From contig JAJIRX010000842.1 of the NCBI GenBank assembly GCA_023853785.1, positions 1 to 64,000 of the forward strand: a DNA stretch of 64,000 bases. Direction: 5' to 3'. The stretch's first letter is position 1; each line of letters starts with the position of its first letter. This document shows positions 11,401-22,611 of this stretch, one piece after another. This DNA is from Psilocybe azurescens. Its lineage: Eukaryota > Basidiomycota > Agaricomycetes > Agaricales > Agrocybaceae. The notes under the pieces were generated by a model. The model was not told the DNA's origin, did no database searches, and worked only from the letters and a program-made list of their open reading frames with translations. Position numbers and translations under genes: made by a program.

Positions 11401-14309
11401 GAAAACCTCAGTGAGGCTAGATCTTTTGCGCTATATTTCAGTGGGAGCGGTGCTTCGTCGTCGACTCCGCATCTCTACATATCTGCATTGGCAACTTGGC
11501 CACGGAACTTGGATCCTTGTGGAGGTTGGAAGACCCACTTTCCAAGGATTCCTGGTTTCACCAGCGCCTCGCTGGGGGCACACTGTTGATGACTTTAAAC
11601 GTGAATAGTGGAGTGAATGCAGTCGCCGTTTCGCCGAATGGAAAACAAATTGTCTCTGGCTCTTACGACAAATCGGTGCGGGTCTGGGATGTGTCGACGG
11701 GCGATGAATTGAAGGTGTTGATGGGCCATACACATTGGGTCACATCAGTCGCATTTTCGCCAGATGGCAAACAGATTGTCTCTGGCTCACATGACGAATC
11801 GGTGCGGGTCTGGGATGTGTCGACGGGCGACGAATTGAAGGTGTTGAGGGGCCATACAGATTTGGTCACATCGGTCGCATTTTCGCCAGATGGCAAACAG
11901 ATTGTCTCTGGCTCAAACGACGAATCGGTGCGGGTCTGGGATGTGTCGACGGGCGACGAATTGAAGGTGTTGAAGGGCCATACAAGTTTGGTCACATCGG
12001 TCGCATTTTCGCCAGATGGCAAACAGATTGTCTCTGGCTCTGACGACAAATCGGTGCGGGTCTGGGATGTGTCGACGGGCAACGAATTGAAGGTGTTGGA
12101 GGGCCATACATATTCAGTCACATCAGTCGCATTTTCGCCAGATGGCAAACAGATTGTCTCTGGCTCTCATGACGAATCAGTGCGGGTCTGGGATGTGTCG
12201 ACGGGCGACAAATTGAAGATGTTGAAGGGCCATACACATTCAGTCACATCAGTCACATTTTCGCCAGATGGCAAACAGATTGTCTCTGGCTCTTACGACA
12301 AATCAGTGCGGGTCTGGGATGTGTCGACGGGCAATGAATTGAAGGTGTTGAAGGGCCATACAGATTGGGTCACATCGGTCGCATTTTCGCCAGATGGCAA
12401 ACAGATTGTCTCTGGCTCTGACGACAAATCGGTGCGGGTCTGGGATGTGTCGATGGGCAATGAATTGAAGGTGTTGAAGGGCCATACAAGTTCGGTCAGA
12501 TCGGTCGCATTTTCGCCCAGATGGCAAACAGATTGTCTCTGGCTCTGACGACGAATCGGTGCGGGTCTGGGATGTGTCGACGGGCGACAAATTGAAGATG
12601 TTGAAGGGCCATACACATTCAGTCACATCAGTCACATTTTCGCCCAGATGGCAAACAGATTGTCTCTGGCTCTTACGACAAATCAGTGCGGGTCTGGGAT
12701 GTGTCGACGGGCAATGAATTGAAGGTGTTGAAGGGCCATACAGATTGGGTCACATCGGTCGCATTTTCGCCAGATGGCAAACAGATTGTCTCTGGCTCTG
12801 ACGACAAATCGGTGCGGGTCTGGGATGTGTTGACGGGCAATGAATTGAAGGTGTTGAAGGGCCATACAAGTTCGGTCAGATCGGTCGCATTTTCGCCAGA
12901 TGGCAAACAGATTGTCTCTGGCTCTGACGACGAATCGGTGCGGGTCTGGGATGTGTCGACGGGCGACGAATTGAAGGTGTTGAAGGGCCATACAAGTTTG
13001 GTCACATCGGTCGCATTTTCGCCAGATGGCAAACAGATTGTCTCTGGCTCTACGACAAATCGGTGCGGGTCTGGGATGTGTCGACGGGCAATGAATTGAA
13101 GGTGTTGAAGGGCCATACAGATTGGGTCACATCGGTCGCATTTTCGCCAGATGGCAAACAGATTGTCTCTGGCTCTCACGACAAATCGGTGCGGGTCTGG
13201 GATGTGTCGACGGGCAATGAATTGAAGGTGTTGAAGGGCCATACAAGTTCGGTCAGATCGGTCGCATTTTCGCCAGATGGCAAACAGATTGTCTCTGGCT
13301 CAAACGACGAATCGGTGCGGGTCTGGGATGTGTCGACGGGCGACGAATTGAAGGTGTTGAAGGGCCATACAAGTTTGGTCACATTGGTCGCATTTTCGCC
13401 AGATGGCAAACAGATTGTCTCTGGCTCTCACGACAAATCGGTGCGGGTCTGGGATGTGTCGACGGGCGACGAATTGAAGGTGTTGAAGGGCCATACAAGT
13501 TTGGTCACATCGGTCGCATTTTCGCCAGATGGCAAACAGATTGTCTCTGGCTCTCACGACAAATCGGTGCGGGTCTGGGATGTGTCGACGGGCGAATTGA
13601 AGGTGTTGAGGGGCCATACATATTCAGTCACATCGGTCGCATTTTCGCCAGATGGCAAACAGATTGTCTCTGGCTCTGACGACAATTCGGTGCGGGTCTG
13701 GGATGTGTCGACGGGCGATGAATTGAAGGTGTTGAAGGGCCATACAGATTGGGTCACATCGGTCGCATTTTTGCCAGATGGCAAACAGATTGTCTCTGGC
13801 TCTGACGACAAATCGGTGCGGGTCTGGGATGTGTTGACGGGCAATGAATTGAAGGTGTTGAAGGGCCATACAGATTTGGTCACATCAGTCGCATTTTCGC
13901 CAGATGGCAAACAGATTGTCTCTAGCTCTCACGACAAATCGGTGCGGGTCTGGGATGTGTCGATGGGTGATGAATTGAAGATGTTGAAGGACCACACAGA
14001 TTTGGTCAGATCAGTTGCATTTTCTCCAGATGGCAAACAGATTGTCTCTGGCTCAGGCGACAATTCTGTGCAGGTTTGGGATTTTGGATCTCTGTATATC
14101 CGTGAGATGATATCCGATTTCAATCACTATGAAAAACACACTGGTTGGCTTCTCTCCCTGGTCGCCGACACCGTCTCATGTTTGTGTCCCCCGAGTTGCT
14201 GCTCCCTGATGCTTCCAATATTCTTACTATACCGCGCTCTTCTTGTTCCTATGTTGATTTTGTTTATGCAGCCCTTGGCCCTCAATGGAAGGAGTGTTAC
14301 CATCGGTAG
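8486..14309 (+). CDS. NACHT-WD40 (NLR-like STAND) protein, frame-disrupted
   Basis: Predicted signal-transducing ATPase of the fungal NWD class, relatives of which act in non-self recognition. Supported exons include 8486-8642, 8693-, 9025-9188, 9236-9372, 9429-9567, 9624-9680 and 9730 onward, all phase-consistent, giving a Ser/Thr-rich head and a helical N-terminal region of no recognised fold. The NACHT has Walker A GRAGSGKTT near 9919-9945 and Walker B LIIIDALDEI near 10240, then LTAGLFIYAATVV. A GTGAGT/TAG intron lies near 11331-11382. Twenty WD40 repeats follow (about 11600-14085) and a conserved tail ends WKECYHR at TAG 14307-14309. Continuous reading needs one-base corrections at about 10500-10504 (G5), 11554-11570, 12516-12518, 12643-12645, 13050 and 14156-14158. 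The last four can be checked against sister repeats or the family tail, so they are indels and not introns. Either a pseudogene or an assembly with indel errors; the domain content is certain. Confidence 0.85.
11600..14085 (+). repeat. Tandem array of twenty 126-bp WD40-coding repeats
   Basis: The unit is 126 bp (42 codons) and begins around each GHT...VTSVAFSPDGKQIVSGS segment. Copies differ mainly at the codons after GHT (DW, SL, SS, YS, HS, DL), the SGS-X-D position (Y, H, N, D) and a few others, so variation is concentrated in surface-loop codons. A three-unit block (HSVTSVTF, DWVTS, SSVRS) at about 12230-12600 recurs at about 12600-12980, and DWVTS-SSVRS-SLVT recurs again at about 13100-13480, showing recent multi-unit duplications. 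One copy near 13590 lacks a GAC codon in frame. Three copies carry single-base indels. Confidence 0.9.
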
Positions 14310-16013
14310 CGTCCACTCGTTTATTATTTCCTTCATACTCTTATCATTGGAATAAAAATCTGATTTGTAATTCTGTGACAACACATTCTACTTTCCTCCT
14401 CTGTGCAAATCGACCATGTTAAAATGCTGTGTAACACACCTTACATGCAACTTGAATACCTTCTCTACACTCTGCAGATGTCTATGCCCGTTATCTTATC
14501 CACGATAGAGAACCTTTGGTTCTGTTGCTGTGCTGTGATGATTTTTCTCCTTAACCAGTTTCCAGCATAATGTAGACAATCTTTTAACAGTATTGCGGCT
14601 TCACTAATACCAGATTAGAATGATGATGTGTACTTTTAAGCAGTAGAGCTGTAGGTAGGCACAAGGACAATTGATCTACTGCATTTGCCACTTGTTGGCG
14701 CTGAGGCTCCAGGAGTGGGTATGTGGCAACTGCTAGAGAGACTGAAAATTAAAAAAACAGAATTTTGAGCTATCTAAGGATGTTGGCAGTATAATGTAGG
14801 CTATGTACAGCACTTTAGTCCATATTTTCAATTTTGCAAATATATTGATTTTGATAAATGGAATGAACAGAAAGCATTAAATATCGGGACTCATAAATGT
14901 CATGCAACGCAATTGTTCTCAAGAAAGTATCCAACACAATGTCTGAATGGAATTTGAGGTGTTCTTCAAAAATCAAAAGTACAGCTTGTCATCTGTTAGC
15001 GTGGAAGCTGTATTCGACAAGTATATACTAGAAGAGTGTTAGTGCTATTAATATTAATACTACTTTTAGTGCGATGTCTGTTTTAAAAGTGCAAAAGGCC
15101 AAAGAGTGCGATGGCCACAGTACTTGTGCCCATTTTTAGTACCCGTGATTATGTAATCACACTTTCTGGTAATGTCAGGAGTAAACAAGCTCTTTTCAAG
15201 AACTATGACATTCAATATACCCAAAATTTTAAATCTTTGATTTAATGTTTCTAATTAATATATTTCTGAATTTTGGAAAAGATTTATTGCATAGAAACTC
15301 TGCAAGATGCTTAGTTCTGATTGTATAAATTCAATTCAAATTGGTGATCAAATCTGTATAGCAATATTCATGCTCAGAAGTGTTTCTGCTGCCTAAAAAA
15401 TGAGCAGATTCACTTTTAATAGTCTCAAACATATTATTCATGATTTACCTAGATTAAATACAACAATGGAAATGCTCTATCCTTCTAAACTCAGCATGAG
15501 CACTAAAAAGTGTGAAAGTTGATTGATTTGTGTACTGTCAACCTAATAATAGATGAATTTACATGTAAATTTGAGGTCATGATCTATTAAAGGACAAATT
15601 TCTCCCCTTCAAGTTTCAGAGATGTATTTATTCTATTTGTTGAGAACCAGACCATTTAATGTTGACCGACCAGGAAACAAAAGCCATCAAATTACATAAT
15701 CACAGATACTAAAAATGGGCACGAGTAGTGTTCACCAGATTGGTGCGATAGGCAGGAGGTAAAGCAGAAAATTCTGACTATCTCAGTGGTGGTTATCCTG
15801 GACTCATGTTTATGCTGTGCTTGCGACACCATCCATCTGATCATCAGGTAATCCCAAACTGTGGTTGTCGATGTCCGAGAGGTGTAGTACCTCATTTCCG
15901 TCAGTGTAGTATGACATTAAATTTCAACCATTTTCAATGAAAATTGTTTTGCTGTCAAGGTGAAGGCCTAACAAAAAAAAATTGTGAAAAAATCTGACCA
16001 ATCTCTGCCTTAG
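14310..16013. other. AT-rich non-coding region downstream of the NWD gene
   Basis: No gene seen. The stretch is AT-rich, with an inverted-repeat element (15118-15730) described separately. Confidence 0.5.
15118..15730. mobile_element. Candidate non-autonomous DNA transposon with 40-bp terminal inverted repeats
   Basis: The 40 bp at 15118-15157 match the reverse complement of 15691-15730 with only a handful of mismatches; the shared core is GTGCCCATTTTTAGTA followed by GTGATTATGTAAT. The 533 bp between them are AT-rich and carry no open frame, as in a MITE. No clear target-site duplication could be found flanking the ends (8-bp flanks differ), so the element may be old or the ends slightly misplaced. 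Confidence 0.45.
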
Positions 16014-16468
16014 TGTCGAAAGAAAACCTTAAAGTTACGAAGCGCAGTGAGTAACTCAGTCGAAGACGGAAAGTAAACGGCTGATATATTCTACCTAAAG
16101 TTACGAAGCGCAGTGAGTAACTATAGGAGAAAAGGTAAGTAAAAATAGTAATGTAAAGATAAAATAGATACGGACCTCAGTCGAAGACGGAAAGTAAACG
16201 GCTGAGGTCGTATGAAAGATAGTAAGGGAATAGATACCATCCACCCGGAATATACCGTGTGGATGGCTTGCTACTATACAGTAGGAAGAGGAATAAAGAA
16301 TATGCGTAGGGGCTTGCCAAGGCCCCGAACGAAATAGGAAATGGCTTATACGAATATGGTAGTTAGTAAATAAATATATGGTAGCGAGCTCATGCCTTGT
16401 TATACAAACGGTTTCCCTCAACAAACCTCCTTTTTCTAAACCAAATCACCTGTCGTCGACCCTCGACA
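16014..16468. mobile_element. Solo LTR of a retrotransposon, stem-loop rich
   Basis: The segment starts TGTCGA (16014-16019) and ends TCGACA (16463-16468), the TG...CA short inverted ends of an LTR. It is flanked by CTTAG on the left and CTTTG on the right, a five-base duplication with one mismatch. No internal retroelement coding region adjoins it. Inside are a 24-bp segment (16033-16056 and again 16099-16122), a second repeated segment (16056-16084 and within 16173-16209), and several perfect stems, GACCTCAG/CTGAGGTC, CCATCCAC/GTGGATGG, CTACT/AGTAG and GGGGC/GCCCC. LTR identity is inferred from ends and flanks. Confidence 0.55.
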
Positions 16469-16671
16469 CTTTGAATCGTAAGATGATATATTTGATATTC
16501 AACATATAAAATATTAGAGAGCTTGAGAGCAATTTTGGACCAACCTCATACTGGAGTTTGTTGGCAATTTTTGCTCGAAGTTGATTTAGTTCTGAACAAG
16601 GTGGACAGATTTGCTTTTTCAGCCACCGGTGGGTTTTGGCGCGCTTAATTGTCTAATTTGTCTTAGTAAGC

Positions 16672-16980
16672 TGTGACGAAAGGTAACTCCGAGTGACTAT
16701 AAGTAACACAGAGGTTGTTTCGGCACACGGTTTCTTAGAGGGAAGGGGAAAGACTGTTTTAACAACTGTATTCGCTGGGGTCTAAGCTAGTACAATAGGC
16801 CTCTTTATATACTCTATCTAATAGTCCATTGGATAGTAACAGATGCAAAGCCAAGAGTAGAATAGTAAGATAGGGGAAGTGAATCAAATAAGGGCGTTGA
16901 CGAAAGGGGTTGAAGTCAACGCGATAAGATAAGATAATAAGAGGTAACGTGATAAGTAGGATAAGTACCGATCTGTCACA
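16672..16980. mobile_element. Solo LTR (309 bp) with perfect 5-bp target duplication
   Basis: The segment begins TGTGAC and ends GTCACA, a six-base terminal inverted match starting TG and ending CA. TAAGC occurs immediately before (16667-16671) and immediately after (16981-16985), a perfect five-base target-site duplication. No gag-pol sequence is present on either side, so this is a solo LTR left by recombination between the two LTRs of a full element. The superfamily (Ty1/copia or Ty3/gypsy) cannot be decided from the LTR alone. Confidence 0.75.
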
Positions 16981-16985
16981 TAAGC

Positions 16986-17625
16986 TTAATTACCTAATTT
17001 CACGTCATAAGTGCAGTGGCGTCCACGGTCCTCCAACCGTCGTCAGTGGGTCCTACAGTTTTTCAACATAACTACGGCGGGCGCCGGTTACAGAGGCCCA
17101 ACACCAGCGACGACGACTATTCATTCAAAATACATTTGCCGACCAGTTTGTGATAGCCAATTTAGTATGTTTTTGGCCTAGGTACTATCGCCTTGCTGCG
17201 TCATCGAAGTAAGCTTTATATGACATGTCTCAATCGTAAATCAAGTTTTCTAAAGGTTTCAAAGGAACAAGGCAGACAAGACTGTAGTGAGCACACCAAG
17301 GAATCCCATTCCAAAGTCAAATCAAGATGTTTGCGCTGTTTCACAGGAACAAACTAAGCGGTGAGGGCTGGAGTTTGGAGGCATATCCTCATCAGCGACG
17401 TCAAAGTGAACCACATCTTTCAGGACACATTCAAAGTGAGTTTACTGCCTTAAATGAGACCATTATGACTTAACATCAGTTTAAGCTTGCTGCGCACAAC
17501 GTGCAGGACGTCAAGCAGTTGTTCTATTGCATAAGTATACTAACAACTTGTTCTCGAAGCGTTCTTCCCATCTCTCACATTGGCCCACTTTTATCGCCCC
17601 TCAAAAGCACTGAAGGAGGAAGAAC
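16986..17625. other. Intergenic / upstream region of the Pff1 gene
   Basis: No gene seen. This holds the promoter side of the plus-strand protease gene starting at 17626; an upstream ATG at 17579 lies in another frame. Confidence 0.4.
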
Positions 17626-20600
17626 ATGACAGTCACCGCCAAAGCAGCTTCGGTGCTTGGCTATCGAGTGTTACCTACGTCTATATTCGCATTACTTACA
17701 TATGCGGCAATCTTCTCTGCCCTTACAATCACGGACACACTTTCAAATGCTCCAACGCCAGCTAAACAACGAGGCTTGGATTTAGCACAAGCCTACACCG
17801 ATTTGCACCATGTAAGTCACTTCTCCATTGATCGAGTCCACGTTCTCATTTCTTCTTAGATCGCAGCAAACCCACATCCTTATATCTCGCGTGCAAACGA
17901 CAATGTCCGCGCTTACATCTTGTCTCGCGTTCTTCCTTTGTCGGAGAAGTACCCACACGTTCACGTCGACAATGATCTCTCCAGTAATGCTTCATGGGCC
18001 TCCCCAAACTTTGGTGTTTATTTTGAAGGAATGAACATTCTCATCAAGGTTGACGGGACATTGGAATCGTCCGAGGGGGCTGTATTGTTCTCAGCTCATT
18101 TCGACTCGGTGTCCACTGCCACTGGGGCGACGGATGATGGAACGGGAGTAGCGACACTTCTTCAACTCGTTCAATATTTTGCGGAGAATCGTACCAAGAG
18201 GACAGCTATTTTTAATGTCAACAACGGAGAGGAGGATGGATTGCATGGAGCTCATGCGTGTGTTATTTTTATTCTATTTATGCACGTGTATTTATTTTCT
18301 CGACAGATTCTTGCAACATCCTTGGTCAAAGGAGACGGATACATTTCTCAATCTCGAGGGTGCAGCCGCAGGAGGGTAAGTCCTTCGTTGGCACTTGAAT
18401 AATTTTGGTCCCTTATTCTTTTCTAGTCGTCCCATCCTCTTCCGTGCGACTTCCATGTCACCTGTCCGTTCTTTCCGCAACAAAAATCTCATCCCACACC
18501 CTCATGCCAATGTCCTTTCGTCGGACGCTTTTTCCAGAGGCATTATTCGTTCTTCGACGGACTTTTCCATCTATTCAGGCCCTGGACCAACTGCAGGCAT
18601 GAAAGGTCTTGATCTTGCATTCTATAAAGGAAGGAGCAGATATCACAGCAAATATGACGCGGTCCAGCATACAGTTGGCGGTATCAAGAGTCTGTGGAGC
18701 ATGATGGAAGTTGTTCGAGGCGTTGGAGTGGGCCTACTCAATGTGCCTTTCGACAATAAACTCAAAGCGGAAGTTGCTAATATAGACGATGATCCGGTCT
18801 ATTTTGATCGTAGGTTCTCCCACTTCCATCTCCATCTTGTTTACTGAGGTATGTTATACAGTGTTCAAAAAGGTTATTGTCGTTTTCCACCTCACAAGCC
18901 TTCTGACATTCAACGTCGTCATCCTGATTGCTGGGCCCATTGTATTGATTTTGCTCCTCGTATTCGAGAAGTTTTTCCTTGGTGGTCAATCGCATATAAG
19001 CTCTCGACCAGCAGCGGAGGCGACTCCCGAGCCAGCGCCAGAAGTCAACGGCAATCGCACATCTGGCATCAGCAATTCGCGTTTACGGTATCTCACAGCG
19101 CGAACCACTGCTCACCCTGTGGTTGTGGATGATCAGTCGGATGTTGCAGTCCCTGATTCCCCTGTGGAAATTCGCCAAAGCGGCAGCTGGGCTCATACGA
19201 TTTGGAGCCACACCAAATTTTGGGTAGCTCTCGTCCTCGCTGCTGGTCTCCTGGTGCTTCTTACGTGGGGCTACGTGGTCGTCAATCCATTTGTATGTCC
19301 CCTGCTCGTCTAAGTGGTTTCGAAATGATTTGACTAACATATGGATCTATAGGCGATATATTCCTCCCCTTATCTCGTCTTGTTCGCTTTCATGACTTTG
19401 GCATATCTCGCCTTGGTGTTTATACTCACTTTCCCTTCGTCGCTGCCTTTCTATCATGCGAAAGGAAACCACAATCTTTCACACTTCCTTTTGAAACCCG
19501 CGCAGCAGCAAAAACACACTATATTCTTACACTTGTACACTTTCACATGGATTCTTCTCGTCCTCGCTACCTTGGGAATCACAAAATTGGATCCTGGCCT
19601 AGGTGGCGGGTATCTCATCAGTGCATGGAACTTTTGTGTAGGGAGCAGTCTTATTATTGGAGTTATTGAAGGATTGGTCACATCCGCCGCTTGGAAAGGC
19701 CATGATGAGGATGAGGAACTTCCGGGAGAGGAGATAGAAGGAGATCTGCCCCGTCGGTCTCACAGGCATGTAGAGGACGCAGATGAGGCGACTCCCCTTC
19801 TTTGGCGTGAAAATGAGGGGGGCGATAGTAGTGGGCAGGTGCAGCATCAACATGCTCAGCCGAAGGCGGAAGAGGAAGGAGGTGCAGGTACTCTGGCTAG
19901 TTGGTGGTGGATACCCCAGTTTCTTATCTCGGTCCCGTTCCCTGTTATATTGTGGGGTCATGTTACGATGCTGCTGTTGGATGCGGTGCCGCAGACTATG
20001 ACGGACGGGGCTTCTCCTTGGAGTGGTCAGTTCATTCATCTGTATCATTTGTTGGGTTCTTATTGAAATGTTCTTTCTTCTAGTGTATTCTCTCACGTTG
20101 TTGCTTGCTCTCATACTTGTCCTTCCTCTTACGCCATTCGCGTACAAGCTACGCCCAAGCCGCCCCTTTACCCTTTTCGTGTTGTCCATCTTCCTCTTCT
20201 CCACAATTTACACAATGGTTACATTCCCTTTCTCCGTCGACGCGCCTTTGAAAGTGTTCTTCCAACAACGAGTGGAATTCCCTTCCAGAGCTTTATACGG
20301 TACTCTGGACCCAGAATCAAGACCTAGGGTCATCACATCGATCTCTGGGCCTCCGAAGTATGTTCTCAAATCGATAATAGGCAGCTTGCCTTCCTCGCAG
20401 GGACAGCCGATACTGTGCCGCGGCGAAAACAGTAAGCCGGGGCTCTTGTCTTGCGAATGGGAAGTTGGGCCGAGAATGTGGCCGTCCCCTGGCTCTTATA
20501 CCCCGCCCTCGCCAAATGATACCTCGTCTGATGCGAAATGGGAAGTGGGTCAGCTTTTCAAGGCGTCTGTTGTTCGAAGTGGTCCATCGTCGGCTGTGAT

Positions 20601-21135
20601 CAGCGTGAGAGGCAGGAATACGCGTTCGTGCAGGGTTTATTTCGACAGTGGATCGGTATACGAGTATAACCTCTGGCCAGGTTCTCACTCTGGACATGGC
20701 AGCGACGATGAGCAAGAGGTGCAAGAGGGCAGAGCAGAACAGACTGCATTCGCAGCTGCGAAAACTCATCTGCAGGAGGGCTACGAGATTGGTCCAAAGG
20801 GCATAAAGGAGATCCGGCTTTGGAGTCGAACATGGGAAAAGCAGTTTAGAGTCGAAGTCGACTGGAAAAACGCAACCGAGATCGGCACTCCTGGTATGCA
20901 TGGACGTGTTGCATGTGTGTGGGCGCAATATGAGAGTGGTATGGTGGATAATGGGGCGCTGTATGATCCAGGAGCCGACACCGGAAGTCTTGAAATTAGG
21001 TCTAGATTGGTGCGGGAGGAAGATCGACCGAAGATTCCTGCGCTTGAGGAGGTTTTGGCGTTTTTGCCGGAGTGGGCTACGGTGTCGAAGTTGACGGATG
21101 GGCTTGTTGAGGCTTCGGTTCCTTTCGTTGCTTGA
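17626..21135 (+). CDS. PFF1: Vacuolar membrane protease, M28 family (Pff1-like)
   Basis: Seven exons, 17626-17811, 17860-18257, 18307-18375, 18427-18809, 18862-19292, 19353-20025 and 20084-21135, join perfectly in phase to 1063 residues with no frame break. The protein is a zinc aminopeptidase-like multi-pass protein of the vacuolar membrane. An N-terminal membrane segment (about residues 12-32) is followed by the M28 peptidase domain: SAHFDSVSTATGATDDGTG carries the His and Asp metal ligands, NVNNGEEDGLHGA the Glu-Glu pair of catalysis and binding, and FLNLEGAAAGGRPILFRAT follows. The central and C-terminal parts contain clusters of hydrophobic helices (VVFHLTSLLTFNVVILIAGP; SFTLLLALILVLPLTPFAY-type stretches), separated by an acidic loop near 19700-19880, and then a large lumenal domain. 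Length and domain order match fungal Pff1 proteins (about 950-1050 residues). Confidence 0.92.
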
Positions 21136-21678
21136 TGTTCGATTGAAAGGACAGATACAGATACATAATCATCTAGGATTGATGCGAGGACTCTTTCACT
21201 TTCTGACCGCGTCTTTTTTCTCTCTTCGTTCCATGATGTTGTGGAGAGTCATACACATGTGTGTCGCCTGATATGACGTGTTTTGTTTTCGATATATGTA
21301 GGATTCTCATTGTATATAATCTGGAATGATGTTATCCCATGACAAAATTTTAAGCGTTTCAGCGCAATGAATATATCCAAACAGGGGTCTTTGTTCCTCT
21401 CCATCTGCTCGTTCTTCAATGGATGTCTATTAGATTCTCATAGTAGGACACATAAGTAACTTCTGAAACGGTTTTGACTTTTAACTAGTTGATCTTACTG
21501 CTATTAACCCTTCTGTGTTTTCAGCGTCTTTCAATTCTGCAAAACAGGGGCGCGGAGGAACAAGTACTCGTGCAACGGCCTAATTTTTCCCACGTACCCT
21601 CCTCACCGTCAACCACAACCCCCATCGTCTTACTGACCCTTTCTCCTTCAATTGTATGTTTGAACTGACATAGGTACG
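21136..21678. other. Intergenic, no gene seen
   Basis: Short AT-moderate spacer between two plus-strand genes; carries the Pff1 3' flank and the promoter of the GLEBS-like gene. Confidence 0.4.
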
Positions 21679-22611
21679 ATGACTGAGGACACAGGTATAT
21701 ATATGTACATCGCTGCAGTTTTAGCAGGGCCCGATAGCAAATCCTTTGAGGTACGCCTTGTTCATTGTTTCAGACATCTATAAATTATTGATGTGGATGA
21801 TTTCTGTGCTTACGAACAGGAAGTTCGAATAAACGATTATGTCAAAGCATATCAGACGACTGGACGTCCACCTCTTCCCTGTCCGCAAGAACCGACGGAT
21901 GAGTCGCAAAGAAAAGCTTTGAATTTGCCTCCACTGTTCAAGCCGTACATTCCATCGGCATCTTCGAGTTCATTGCCAAAACAACCAACAATCGATAATC
22001 CAGATAATATACCACCTGCACAAGAGTTTCGCGCGTTGAAAGCTGAGGTGGACATATACCATACCATGTCTTGTATGAATGAATACAGGAATTTCAGCCA
22101 TGAGGTGCGTCGTAACATGTGGTTCTCTTTGATCTTCAATACCAACGGCTTCTGAATGCAGGAGCTGAGATATTATGCGTATCTCCGTGGTCATGTCAAA
22201 CCACCGGTTCCCGTTGCAATGGATCCCTTTGTGCAGTTCCAAATTCCACCCCTAGTAGTAGCTCCCCTTGGCGAGGAGAAGCTCCAAAGTATCTGTGCCG
22301 AACCTGAGTATGATAAACACAGTCCTGAGGTGAGAACTACCATATTCTGTTGTTTGCATGTCGGAGGGTTGAGGACCGGTAATCGATATTACCAGGAGCT
22401 TCGTGTCGCATATCTCCTCCATAGGCGGCAATTGACGTCTGCAGAAATCCTTCAGCTACAAAATCCTACGGCGTCTACTATCTCGCCGCCTGTTGCATCT
22501 ATGCCTTCCAATTCATTGATCAGCAGTATACCCACAACCATTCCGCCGCCTATTTTTGCTGCTCCTCCCGCTGCCACATCAACATCCAAGTTTACCTTTG
22601 GACTACGGTAG
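21679..22611 (+). CDS. Small protein with three GLEBS-like segments, nucleoporin-like
   Basis: Four exons, 21679-21750, 21820-22104, 22162-22329 and 22396-22611, join in frame to 246 residues. Three times the protein shows a stretch of the type S-x-E-[EL/EV]-R-x-x-x-Y, followed by basic and PP residues: KSFEEVRINDYVKAYQ, NEYRNFSHEELRYYAYLRG and EYDKHSPEELRVAYLLHRR. This resembles the GLEBS (Gle2/Rae1-binding) motif of Nup98-type nucleoporins (EY..kS.EELRleDY). The spacers and tail are rich in Pro, Ser, Thr and Ala and the C-terminus is KFTFGLR with one FG. In each of the three copies a phase-0 intron interrupts the motif at the same place, between the two glutamates (E|EVR, E|ELR, E|ELR). Likely role, inferred only: Rae1/Gle2 binding or an nuclear-pore or mRNA-export partner. 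No full-length family is recognised. Confidence 0.6.

Noticed and set aside
11600..14085. Regularly spaced direct repeats resembling a CRISPR-like array
   Set aside because: The repeats are protein-coding WD40 units without unique spacers, in a fungal gene.
11663..14123. Several 60-190-codon open frames on the minus strand across the WD40 array
   Set aside because: They repeat with the same 126-bp period as the sense repeats and are antisense shadows of the WD40 coding units.
16101..16424. A 107-codon minus-strand frame inside the LTR
   Set aside because: It lies wholly in hairpin-rich LTR sequence and has no similarity to retroelement proteins.
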